This document shows positions 1-7,081 of a DNA stretch of 41,662 nucleotides, in pieces (position 1 is the stretch's first letter; every line of letters begins with the position of its first letter). Below the pieces are notes generated by a model. The model had not been told where the DNA came from and made no database searches. It saw nothing but the letters and a program-made list of their open reading frames with translations. The position numbers and the translations under genes were made by a program. The stretch is from an uncultured Eubacteriales bacterium (GTDB taxonomy: Bacteria; Bacillota; Clostridia; Peptostreptococcales; Anaerovoracaceae), in assembly GCA_910583765.1 (NCBI GenBank), contig CAJTYS010000033.1, forward strand, positions 1 through 41,662. The letters run 5' to 3'.

Positions 1-260
1 GTCAATACCAGATTTACTCATTGCCTGTTCAATCTACTGGGTATCACACGAACGCGTTTTGGTTCAACCTGCGTAAAACGAATGCCGCGAATGAGGGCTG
101 GTTGGCTGACTTTTTTTCGGACGTTAAAGTTCCAGGAGGAAACGGCCAGACCTATTGCTTCACTCATTCTAACAGCTTAAGCAACAAGATGGGTAATTCC
201 TTACTGGCTGTAAGGGGTATTAACCATAAATACATTGTAGTAGGAGGAAATAGTCTATGA
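1..260 (+). CDS. C-terminal end of an unknown protein, cut by the window edge
   Basis: The reading frame is open from base 3 to a TGA at 258-260 and has no convincing start with a ribosome binding site, so this is probably the tail of a gene that begins left of the window. About 85 residues are visible. They are polar and rich in Asn, Gly and aromatics, with no membrane segment and no motif I recognise. The stop overlaps the ATG of the ABC transporter (ATGA), so the two are very likely translationally coupled and in one operon. A role linked to that exporter, such as processing or supplying its substrate, is possible but is inference only. Confidence 0.55.
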   Translation, partial: QYQIYSLPVQSTGYHTNAFWFNLRKTNAANEGWLADFFSDVKVPGGNGQTYCFTHSNSLSNKMGNSLLAVRGINHKYIVVGGNSL

Positions 261-1885
261 ACCGAAATACCCTGTCTGTGATTTTCCAAACCATACGCTG
301 CTCAAAAGGGCTGACGCTGGGTATCCTTCTGACCGTATCAGGCGCAGTGATCGCAGCGCTCCTGCCGCCGCTGGTGTTGGAATGGATCATAGACCGCTTG
401 ACCGCCTGCAGCAGCGTTTCCTTTACAGCCGCTGCTTTGTATTTTGGACTCATCGCTCTGACTGGGCTCCTAGAGTCTGGCAGAGAAATCCAGCTGACGG
501 TGCTTGGCCAGCGTATCACTGGGAATCTGCGGCGGGCGCTCAATGACAAGCTTTCCCGCCTCACTGCCGATGACTTGACTAGACAGGAGCCTGGCGCGGC
601 CGTCTCACGCTTTATCAGCGACGTGGACACTGTGGAGACGCTCTTCACCTCTGGCATCATCAGTATGACTGCGGATCTTTGCAAGGTGATCAGCATTTTT
701 GTGATCATTGGCGGGAAAAATCCCGGCCTCGCGCTGATGCTGCTCCTGTTGGTCCCTGTGCTCTTTGGCTTTACTCGCTTCGTCCAGAAGCGATCCCTGA
801 AGGCGCAGATGAAAAATCGAAAGGCCGTGGCAAAGGCAGCCAATCATGTTCCTGAAACCATCCACAACATCCGTACCATCCATACCCTGGGAAAGGAAGA
901 GCACATGGAAAAACGGTACAGGGATTACATTGATGAGAGTTATGCTGCCATGGAAAAGACAAACTTTTTTGATGCGATTTACTCGCCTGTTATCCTTATT
1001 TTCAACGCAGCAGTGGTCGCAGTGATCTTAGTTCTGTCAGCCACTGGGATCCCAGTGATCAAAACCTTTTTCGGAATGTCCGTTGGCACGGCGGTGGCTA
1101 TGATTTCCTACATTTCCCAAGTTTTTGACCCCCTGGAACGCATTGGCATGGAAATCCAGACCATCCAATCCGCTGTTGCCGGTGTCCACCGCATCAACGA
1201 ATTCCTTGGGCAGCCGGAACGCTGGGATACGGATGAAGAACCGCGTTTTATGGAAGCGTCTCCCTGCGTGGAGTTGAAAGATGTCTGTTTCGGATACGTT
1301 CCTGAACGAAAAGTCCTGCATGATCTGAGTTTTCAGCTGCTTCCTGGCGAACATCTGACCCTGACCGGTCGGACCGGCGCGGGAAAAACCACTGTTTTCA
1401 AACTTTTGTTGGGGCAGTATCATCCCCAAAGCGGCCATGTGCGTGTCCATGGTCAGGAAGCCGCGTTGATCCCGGATTCCGCCAAGCGCGAACTCTTTGG
1501 CTATGTTGAACAAACTTTCCGTCCTGTCCCGGGAACAGTGGCTGACCAGATCAAGCTTTTTGATGAAGCCATCAGCCTGGACATGGTGAAATCCGCTGCC
1601 AAGCTCGTTGGAATCCACCATGCTATTGCTTCGCTTCCAGAAGGATACCAGACAATCTACGCTTCTGACTTGTTTTCCCAGGGACAACAGCAGCTGCTTT
1701 CCATCGCCAGGGCAGTCGCCGCTCAGCCGGAGATCCTGCTGCTGGACGAGATCACCGCTAATTTGGACGCTGACACGGAACAGGCTGTCCTCGCTGCCTT
1801 GCGAAACGCTTCGCGAAACCGGACCGTACTATCGATTTCTCACCGGCTCTATGAACAGACTGGCGGAAAGCAGATACAGATTTAA
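257..1885 (+). CDS. ABC transporter, fused permease and ATP-binding protein
   Basis: A 542-residue half-transporter. The N-terminal ~300 residues are a hydrophobic exporter-type membrane domain with about six segments. The nucleotide-binding domain follows from about residue 335. Walker A is GRTGAGKT (about 371-378), the signature is FSQGQQQ (about 472) in place of LSGGQ, Walker B is ILLLDE with ITANLD (about 494), and the H-loop His lies in SISHR. The protein ends about 14 residues after the H-loop, shorter than most exporters; I read this as natural because the frame is intact. It probably works as a dimer at the membrane, exporting an unknown small molecule or peptide. The ATG overlaps the stop of the preceding gene. 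An LPxS- or drug-type substrate cannot be chosen from sequence. Confidence 0.9.
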   Translation: MNRNTLSVIFQTIRCSKGLTLGILLTVSGAVIAALLPPLVLEWIIDRLTACSSVSFTAAALYFGLIALTGLLESGREIQLTVLGQRITGNLRRALNDKLSRLTADDLTRQEPGAAVSRFISDVDTVETLFTSGIISMTADLCKVISIFVIIGGKNPGLALMLLLLVPVLFGFTRFVQKRSLKAQMKNRKAVAKAANHVPETIHNIRTIHTLGKEEHMEKRYRDYIDESYAAMEKTNFFDAIYSPVILIFNAAVVAVILVLSATGIPVIKTFFGMSVGTAVAMISYISQVFDPLERIGMEIQTIQSAVAGVHRINEFLGQPERWDTDEEPRFMEASPCVELKDVCFGYVPERKVLHDLSFQLLPGEHLTLTGRTGAGKTTVFKLLLGQYHPQSGHVRVHGQEAALIPDSAKRELFGYVEQTFRPVPGTVADQIKLFDEAISLDMVKSAAKLVGIHHAIASLPEGYQTIYASDLFSQGQQQLLSIARAVAAQPEILLLDEITANLDADTEQAVLAALRNASRNRTVLSISHRLYEQTGGKQIQI

Positions 1886-1944
1886 ATTTCCGCTTTGCAG
1901 AGGGATTGACTCATGAAAAAATTCGCAAAAAATCAAATCCAACA

Positions 1945-1972
1945 TTGCGCTCCGCAAAAAACAGGTTATACT
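1945..1972 (+). promoter_or_regulatory. Possible sigma-A promoter before the broken AAA-ATPase gene
   Basis: TTGCGC (1945-1950), a 16-base spacer and TATACT (1967-1972) lie about 50 bases upstream of the remnant at 2021. The -35 box is weak, so this is only a candidate. Confidence 0.35.
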
Positions 1973-2020
1973 TTTAGTATAGCCGCAAAAAACGAGCCAT
2001 AGGAAGGAGCAGGAAGCAAA

Positions 2021-2335
2021 ATGGGCATTTATGTGAATCCTGGAAATCAATCATTTGGAAAAGCTGTGGATTCTCTGATTTATGTGGACAAAAGCCAGTT
2101 GATCCCATACACCAACAGCGTTCTAAATACGCAGCGGAAAAACATGTGCGTCAGCCGGCCCCGCAGATAATGGGACCAATCTGCCAAAAGCGCGATTCAG
2201 CAAATCAAGGAAAAGCAATATACGGACTGGGTCAAAAATTACACTGGCAATATCCTGTTGGTGGCCATCAGTTACGACAAAAAAACTGATGCTCATACAT
2301 GCGTCATTGAGAAATACACAGGAAGCGCCAATTGA
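2021..2335 (+). pseudogene. Internally deleted AAA-ATPase-like / PD-(D/E)XK family gene
   Basis: An ATG at 2021 after GGAAGGAG opens a 49-residue frame ending in CVSRPRR and then TAA (2168-2170). In this family (AAA-ATPase-like, Pfam PF09820) SRPRR normally continues into FGKS, the nucleotide-binding loop. Directly after the stop the same frame continues with WDQSAKSAIQQIKEKQY and runs to a TGA at 2333-2335. That segment matches the C-terminal end of the PD-(D/E)XK part of the same family (ILLVAISYDKK, then THTCVIE-like residues). Roughly the central 400 or more residues are missing, so this is a deletion scar rather than a point mutation. A full-length relative of the broader family lies at 15578-17275. 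Family identification is from recalled sequence patterns. Confidence 0.75.
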
Positions 2336-2386
2336 GCTTGTCAAATTTGATGAAAAACAAATGTATAGTAAAAAAGCTAGTCATCG

Positions 2387-2423
2387 GGAAGTGGAGTGAA
2401 AAGCGCCTTATATCTCCACTTCC
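2387..2423 (+). terminator. Rho-independent terminator-like hairpin
   Basis: A perfect 10-base inverted repeat, GGAAGTGGAG (2387-2396) and CTCCACTTCC (2414-2423), is followed by TACATTTTTATT. It would end transcripts of the left-edge genes before the sigma-54 promoter of the next unit. Confidence 0.65.
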
Positions 2424-2508
2424 TACATTTTTATTGTGCGCCACTTCATTATAATAAAAAACCAACGCAATCGTATACACCTCTGACCAAAAATAATGAC
2501 ACGAATCA

Positions 2509-2535
2509 TTACATGTAACGTAAAGAAAGGTTACA
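2509..2535. promoter_or_regulatory. Candidate activator-binding site (TGTAAC-N10-GTTACA)
   Basis: TTACATGTAA is a 10-base palindrome (2509-2518), and TGTAAC (2514-2519) with GTTACA (2530-2535) forms a wider inverted repeat. It lies about 90-115 bases upstream of the start expected from the sigma-54 element at 2597, a usual distance for an enhancer. Similar half-sites occur before the other sigma-54 promoters here. Assignment to the AcoR-type protein is inference. Confidence 0.5.
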
Positions 2536-2596
2536 ATTTGTGCTAATCAAATATAAAAAACCAGCGAAAACATTGATATAACCTGGTTTTCAATAA

Positions 2597-2611
2597 TGGC
2601 ACAAAAATTGC
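2597..2611 (+). promoter_or_regulatory. Sigma-54 promoter of the Zn-alcohol dehydrogenase gene
   Basis: TGGCAC, AAAAA, TTGC matches the -24/-12 consensus with the invariant GG (2598-2599) and GC (2610-2611) exactly 10 bases apart. The expected start is near 2623, 52 bases before the ATG. Confidence 0.85.
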
Positions 2612-2674
2612 TTTATATATTGATACATGCATGTAGTAAAATCTTATGAAAAGTAGAAAGAAAGGTGGAAGTTT

Positions 2675-3706
2675 ATGATGAAGGCTGCAAGAATAGCGGA
2701 TAAAGACAAATTTGAAATTATAGAACAGGATATTCCCAAACCTGACGGAGAAAAAGTACTGATCAAAGTGGCTTATACAGGAATCTGCGGTTCGGATCTG
2801 CACTACTGGCACTATGGCGATTCATGGGCAAAAGGCTGGATCCTCGGTCATGAATTCGCAGGGATTGTAGAAGATCCAGGCTCCAGGACAGACCTGAAAA
2901 AAGGCGATAGAGTCGTATCTCTGACTGCCATCAACTGTGAAAAATGCAAGCATTGCCTGGCAAATGAGTCAGAATATTGCACAGCAGTAAGCCTCTATGA
3001 TTCCGTAGGCATAGGCGGGACCCCTGGTGGATATTGTGAATATGTGTTGGTCAACCCGAAGTTTCCGATCAAGATCGCTGATAATGTAGATATCAAGGAA
3101 GCGGCCATGGTGGAACCTACGGCTGTAGGACATTTCGCAGTGCGGAAATCAAAAGTAAATAAAGATAGCACAGTCCTTGTGATCGGGGGAGGCATCATTG
3201 GACTGGTCACAGCAATGTGGGCAAAAAAAGCAGGTGTCAAAAACTTGACCATGGTTGAAACAGGAGACCACAGACTGGCATTTGCCAAGAATCTCGGAAT
3301 GGCAGATCATGTGATCGATGGCAGAGATAAAGACTATATGGAAAAGATTATGGCAGCCAATGATGGAGAAATGTATGATGTCATGTTCGAGTGCGTAGGT
3401 GTCGCTGCCACATTGAACAACTATCTCAAAGCTGTGGATGTAGGTGGAAAAGTCATTGTCATGGGCGTTCCTAACGAGCAGCTGCCGTTTGATTTTAACA
3501 CCATGGTCACAAGGAACATGCAGCTCATCGCTTCCCATGGATGGGGGCTGCAGGATTTTGTGGGCACTGTGGAAGCGCTGGGCAAAGAAGAGATCGATCT
3601 GAAGCCTTTTATCACCGATATCAGAAAGGTGGATGAAGTGCAGGAAATATTTGAAGATCTCACATCAGGCAACACGAAAAACGTAAAAGTGCTTTTAGAA
3701 TACTAA
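2675..3706 (+). CDS. Zinc-dependent alcohol dehydrogenase (butanediol/sorbitol dehydrogenase-like)
   Basis: A medium-chain dehydrogenase/reductase of 343 residues, the usual family length. The catalytic zinc site is suggested by GICGSDLHYW (about 36-45) and GHEFAG (about 65). Four cysteines in CEKCKHCLANESEYC (about 89-103) are the structural zinc lobe. The NAD(P)-binding Rossmann motif is VIGGGIIGLV (about 169-178). It oxidises a secondary alcohol or diol, or reduces the matching ketone, with a nicotinamide cofactor. AAAGGTGG precedes the start. Because it sits under a sigma-54 promoter of the same type as the E1/lipoyl operon, a 2,3-butanediol/acetoin-like substrate is attractive but not proven; polyol or threonine dehydrogenase activity is also possible. 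Confidence 0.88.
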   Translation: MMKAARIADKDKFEIIEQDIPKPDGEKVLIKVAYTGICGSDLHYWHYGDSWAKGWILGHEFAGIVEDPGSRTDLKKGDRVVSLTAINCEKCKHCLANESEYCTAVSLYDSVGIGGTPGGYCEYVLVNPKFPIKIADNVDIKEAAMVEPTAVGHFAVRKSKVNKDSTVLVIGGGIIGLVTAMWAKKAGVKNLTMVETGDHRLAFAKNLGMADHVIDGRDKDYMEKIMAANDGEMYDVMFECVGVAATLNNYLKAVDVGGKVIVMGVPNEQLPFDFNTMVTRNMQLIASHGWGLQDFVGTVEALGKEEIDLKPFITDIRKVDEVQEIFEDLTSGNTKNVKVLLEY

Positions 3707-3736
3707 AGGCTCCTGCCTTTTCAACCGTACACTACT

Positions 3737-3775
3737 ATTTTACAGCATACTGGTGTGTTCCTTATGCTGTAAAAT
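3737..3775 (+). terminator. Hairpin between the Zn-ADH and MBL genes
   Basis: A perfect 13-base inverted repeat, ATTTTACAGCATA (3737-3749) and TATGCTGTAAAAT (3763-3775), is followed by ATTCTTTT. It may end or attenuate the Zn-ADH transcript, making the MBL gene less expressed or read-through dependent. Confidence 0.65.
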
Positions 3776-3794
3776 ATTCTTTTGGAGAAATAAC

Positions 3795-4550
3795 ATGAAA
3801 ATCGTCTACGAAGCAAATATGGGATTTTTCATCGAAACAAATCATAAAATGCTTTCCATCGACCTGCTGTGCAATCCAGAGGGATATCCATACCTGCCAA
3901 CCAACGCAGAAACATTAGAAGCAGTGACAACAGCCAAAGCTCCCTTCGCAGATATGGACTGCATGCTCCATACACATTGGCACCCAGATCATTTCGATGC
4001 CTCTCATATTGAATCCTACCTGCGGGCCGGCGGCAAAGCAAAGATCCTTTTGCCCAGGCAAACAGCGGATTTGATCAATAAATCCTATGTTTCCCGCTTT
4101 CAGGAACAATTTATTCTATTGGATGACAACATGGACGGAAAAAGGGTCTATGAAGATCAGGATCTGACCATATCAGCCTATGGATTCTCTCATGAGGGAA
4201 AAGACAGCGAAGATGTGGATACCTGGGGATATTTGATCCAGTTAGAGGGCAAAACGATATTTCATGTGGGAGACGCGCGCATCCAGGATAAAAACTATGA
4301 AAAATGGGGTTTTAATGCCATGGATCTAGATCTGCTCATTGTGCCGTTCCCTTATATCGCAAGAAAGGACGGCGTGACACTCATAAAAAAACATCTGGAT
4401 GCTAAAAAAATTATTGTATCTCATCTGCCGCCTGAGGAAAAAGATGAATTCGCCTGGAGAGCGATCACGATCCGGCGGGCAGGACGGGAAAAAGAAAAGT
4501 TTGATGAAATCGCAGTCTTGACCGACTATCATCAAAGCATGGAATTATAA
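3795..4550 (+). CDS. MBL-fold metallo-hydrolase
   Basis: A 251-residue protein of the metallo-beta-lactamase superfamily. HTHWHPDHFD (about 59-68) carries the HxHxDH metal-binding signature, and a later FHVGDARI (about 156) supplies the conserved Gly-Asp metal ligand. I chose the ATG at 3795 because GGAGAA lies 7 bases upstream; a longer frame from 3753 has no ribosome binding site. The family hydrolyses esters, lactones, phosphoesters or thioesters, so the reaction here is unknown. It follows the Zn-ADH gene, separated by a hairpin. A truncated relative sits next to set 3 at 37582-37854, so the link to these dehydrogenase complexes recurs. Confidence 0.85.
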   Translation: MKIVYEANMGFFIETNHKMLSIDLLCNPEGYPYLPTNAETLEAVTTAKAPFADMDCMLHTHWHPDHFDASHIESYLRAGGKAKILLPRQTADLINKSYVSRFQEQFILLDDNMDGKRVYEDQDLTISAYGFSHEGKDSEDVDTWGYLIQLEGKTIFHVGDARIQDKNYEKWGFNAMDLDLLIVPFPYIARKDGVTLIKKHLDAKKIIVSHLPPEEKDEFAWRAITIRRAGREKEKFDEIAVLTDYHQSMEL

Positions 4551-4583
4551 AAAGAAGCATGTCTCAAAAGGGCATGCTTCTTT
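4551..4583. terminator. Bidirectional terminator between convergent genes
   Basis: AAAGAAGCATG (4551-4561) and CATGCTTCTTT (4573-4583) form a perfect 11-base stem flanked by A and T runs. It lies between the stops of the MBL gene (+) and the lpd gene (-) and can serve both. Confidence 0.8.
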
Positions 4584-4595
4584 ACATTTGCCAGG

Positions 4596-5924
4596 CTAAA
4601 AGGAATGCACGGACTGCTTGTGCACATCGTGGGCCGCCTCCATGATAGCCTCTGACAACGTAGGATGCGGATGGATCACATCTCCCAGGGTTTCCGCCGT
4701 CATGCCCACATGCACAGCGAGCGTAAGCTCAGAGATCATATCAGTGGCATGAGGCCCCACGATCGACGCGCCGATGATCACATCGTTTTCATCAGTCATG
4801 ATCTTCACGAATCCTGTGGTTTCATTGATGACCATGGCCTTTCCAAGCCCAGAAAAAGCGAACTGTCCAATCTCGACCTGTATCCCAGCTTCTCTGGCTT
4901 TCTTTTCCGTCATACCTACTGCTGCCACTTCGGGAGAAGTGTATATGCATCTTGGGATCGCACGGTATGATACTGACCTTGATCCGCCTAGTGCGTTTTC
5001 CACAGCTGCCATGCCTTCACGTGAAGCCACATGCGCCAGAAGCGGTGTGTCCACAATATCACCTATAGCATAGATGCCTGGCACAGATGTCTCCATTTTA
5101 TCATTGACTACTATTTTTCCCTTTTCCGTTTTTATGCCCACAGCATCCAGACCTAATCCTTCTGTAAACGCAACTCTGCCTATGGATACTAAAAGCTTAT
5201 CGCTTTCCAATATGGTTCCATCTGACAGTGTCACATGGACCTTGCCATTTTCAGCCTCTATGCGTTCTGATTTTGTTCCTGCATAGATCTGAACGCCATC
5301 TTTTTTCAAAGCCTTGGCTAAAACCTTAGCCGTTTCGTCATCCTCTTCAGGCAGGATATGGGGCATCATTTCCACCATATTCACCTTGACTCCGTTTCTT
5401 GCGTAAAACTGGCCGAATTCACAGCCAATGACTCCGCCGCCGATGATGGTCATGGAATCCGGCAGAGTTTCCAGCGCAAGGGCTTCATCGCTGGTCATGA
5501 TCAAATCGCCGTCATAAGGGATAAATCCTGGAACAGCAGGAATAGAGCCTGTTGCCAAAATAATCTTGTCCGCTTCCACGGTCTGACTGCTCCCATCCTC
5601 CATGGCAACAGAAACCCTGGTCGCTGATGTTAACCTGGCAGTGCCTTGGATCACTTTCACCCTTCTGTTTTGCGTGAGAAAACCAACGCCTCCCACAAGC
5701 TGTTTCACAATGCTGTCCTTTCGCTTTGATATCTCTGAGAAATCATTGATCCCCAGCACATCCGCGCCAGCCAGCAGCGCCTTTGTGGGTATGCATCCCC
5801 GATTGAGGCATGTGCCTCCTAATTTATCTTTTTCAATCAAAGTCACATCAGCGCCTAAGATGGCAGCCTTCAGCGCAGCCACATAACCGCCCGGGCCCGC
5901 ACCGATGATGGTTATCTTCGTCAT
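4596..5924 (-). CDS. lpdA: Dihydrolipoyl dehydrogenase (E3), set 1
   Basis: A 442-residue flavoprotein that reoxidises dihydrolipoyl groups with NAD. The FAD-binding motif GAGPGGYVAA is at residues 8-17, followed by the redox-active disulfide in GGTCLNRGCIPTK (about 37-49). A second Rossmann motif GGGVIGCEFG lies near 162, GIYAIGDI is the second FAD motif (about 282), and the C-terminal HPHPTLSE (about 420) carries the catalytic His-Glu pair. There is no N-terminal lipoyl domain, unlike some acetoin-type E3 proteins. GGAGGTG lies just upstream of the ATG. It is encoded 15 bases after the E2 core gene in the same minus-strand operon, under the sigma-54 element at 6816-6830. Confidence 0.95.
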   Translation of the reverse strand: MTKITIIGAGPGGYVAALKAAILGADVTLIEKDKLGGTCLNRGCIPTKALLAGADVLGINDFSEISKRKDSIVKQLVGGVGFLTQNRRVKVIQGTARLTSATRVSVAMEDGSSQTVEADKIILATGSIPAVPGFIPYDGDLIMTSDEALALETLPDSMTIIGGGVIGCEFGQFYARNGVKVNMVEMMPHILPEEDDETAKVLAKALKKDGVQIYAGTKSERIEAENGKVHVTLSDGTILESDKLLVSIGRVAFTEGLGLDAVGIKTEKGKIVVNDKMETSVPGIYAIGDIVDTPLLAHVASREGMAAVENALGGSRSVSYRAIPRCIYTSPEVAAVGMTEKKAREAGIQVEIGQFAFSGLGKAMVINETTGFVKIMTDENDVIIGASIVGPHATDMISELTLAVHVGMTAETLGDVIHPHPTLSEAIMEAAHDVHKQSVHSF

Positions 5925-5939
5925 ATCCCTGCACCTCCA

Positions 5940-6680
5940 TTAAATATGCTGTCTGAACCAATCGGGATGTTCCAAACGTTCCTGCATTTCCTTCATGATG
6001 CGGCCCACACCTGAGCCATCAAATACCCGGTGATCATAGGTCACACTGAGATACATCATCGTGCGGACCGCGATCTCGCCTTTATATACCGCAGGCTTTT
6101 CCACGCATCTTCCAAATCCGATGATCGTGGTCTGCGGCGGGTTGATGATCGGATTGAACATATCCACCGGATGAATGCCCATATTGGTAACAGTGAAGGT
6201 TCCGCCGCTATGCTCCTTTGCTGTAAGCTTCTTGCTTCTTGCCCTTACGGCCAGATCCTTTAAACCTGCGGAAAATTCGGGCAATTTCATTTGATCCGCA
6301 TTGGCAAGCACAGGCGACATAAGGCCAAAGTCTGTACCTACTGCCATGGAAATGTTCACATACGGATATTCTGTGACTGTCTCGCCATCAAAGGTCGAGT
6401 TGGCATAACCGCATTCTTTCATGACTTGAGTAGCAGCATAGGAAAGAAGGTCATTTATGGTGATCTTACAGCCAATTTCCTCTTGACGTTCGACCAATTC
6501 TTTGCGAAGCGCCACCAGCTCCGTCACATCAAGCTCTACTGCGTCAGAAGTCTGTGCCATTGATCTCAAGCTGCCGTACATATTAGCGGCAATCGCTTTT
6601 CTGATCCCTGTAAGTTTTATTTTCTTGGGTGTTCCTTCCTGCTGGATGGTTTCAGCAGGTGTGTTCTGTTGGGTCGTCAT
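5940..6680 (-). CDS. E2 acyltransferase, catalytic domain only, set 1
   Basis: A 246-residue dihydrolipoamide acyltransferase core. The active-site motif DHRVFDG gives His217 and Asp221, and SGGTFTVTNMG and NPPQTTIIGFG (about 165-190) are typical of the 2-oxoacid dehydrogenase E2 catalytic fold. The protein starts almost at once with the catalytic domain (KKIKLTGIRKAIAANM). Standard E2 proteins have an N-terminal lipoyl domain and a peripheral-subunit-binding domain; both are absent. The lipoyl arm is presumably the separate 79-residue protein at 10610. It should transfer the acyl group from lipoyl to CoA. AGGAGG precedes the ATG, and it is first in an operon with lpd. Confidence 0.92.
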   Translation of the reverse strand: MTTQQNTPAETIQQEGTPKKIKLTGIRKAIAANMYGSLRSMAQTSDAVELDVTELVALRKELVERQEEIGCKITINDLLSYAATQVMKECGYANSTFDGETVTEYPYVNISMAVGTDFGLMSPVLANADQMKLPEFSAGLKDLAVRARSKKLTAKEHSGGTFTVTNMGIHPVDMFNPIINPPQTTIIGFGRCVEKPAVYKGEIAVRTMMYLSVTYDHRVFDGSGVGRIMKEMQERLEHPDWFRQHI

Positions 6681-6815
6681 GTTTAAAAAGCCTCCTAAAT
6701 CTTATTATGTAGGAACTATCATCTGCGATAGTCCCAGGATCAACAGAGTCTGCCGCTGAAAATGGATCAGCGAGATTGACTCTGCTTTTTGGATCACATC
6801 TACCAGAATATAAAC

Positions 6816-6830
6816 GCAAACTTCATGCCA
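6816..6830 (-). promoter_or_regulatory. Sigma-54 promoter of the E2-lpd operon
   Basis: Read on the minus strand: TGGCAT, GAAGT, TTGC, with GG and GC 10 bases apart. The expected start is near 6804, leaving a leader of about 120 bases before the E2 ATG at 6680. Confidence 0.8.
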
Positions 6831-6953
6831 AACTAAAATAGAATAAGCAGGAAACTCTCTGTCATGCGCAAAAGCATAGAAATCCACAGTAGGAAAAATG
6901 GGAAACTCCGATGCGCATTTTCTTTGATCACCGAAATCTAGACATGGATGAAT

Positions 6954-6987
6954 TGTAAAACTGTTAAAATCTGTTACAGGTGTGTAA
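6954..6987. promoter_or_regulatory. Candidate shared enhancer between divergent sigma-54 promoters
   Basis: TGTAAA (6954-6959) and GTTACA (6973-6978) face each other, and TTACA (6974-6978) with TGTAA (6983-6987) makes a second small palindrome. The site lies about 55-85 bases upstream of the plus-strand start near 7040 and about 150-180 bases upstream of the minus-strand start near 6804. One site could therefore serve both directions. Binding by the product of 7082-9058 is inference. The rest of this gene-free stretch (6681-7081) shows nothing else I recognise. Confidence 0.45.
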
Positions 6988-7013
6988 AAAAATAGAACGC
7001 GGGACAGCAGGTA

Positions 7014-7028
7014 TGGTATGAAAGTTGC
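7014..7028 (+). promoter_or_regulatory. Sigma-54-like promoter of the activator gene
   Basis: TGGTAT, GAAAG, TTGC has the invariant GG (7015-7016) and GC (7027-7028) exactly 10 bases apart; TGGTAT is weaker than TGGCAC. The expected start is near 7040, 42 bases before the ATG. It suggests positive autoregulation. Confidence 0.65.
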
Positions 7029-7047
7029 GTATATTATGAATATACGC
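7027..7047. promoter_or_regulatory. Palindrome over the activator's -12 box and start site
   Basis: GCGTATATT (7027-7035), ATG, AATATACGC (7039-7047) is a perfect 9-base inverted repeat. Its first two bases are the GC of the -12 element. A protein bound here would block sigma-54 RNA polymerase, so it is a candidate repressor site; no repressor is identified. Confidence 0.5.
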
Positions 7048-7081
7048 TATATTGTAATACAAATATGATTGGAGGCAGGGT

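Noticed and set aside
1800..1916. Possible frameshift at the end of the ABC transporter
   Set aside because: The frame already includes the H-loop, and the alternative frame after it has no ABC-like sequence; a naturally short C-terminus is simpler.
6681..7081. Thiamine or other riboswitch in the E1/E2 leaders
   Set aside because: I looked for conserved TPP-type boxes before the E1, E2 and transporter genes and saw none; sigma-54 elements explain the region.
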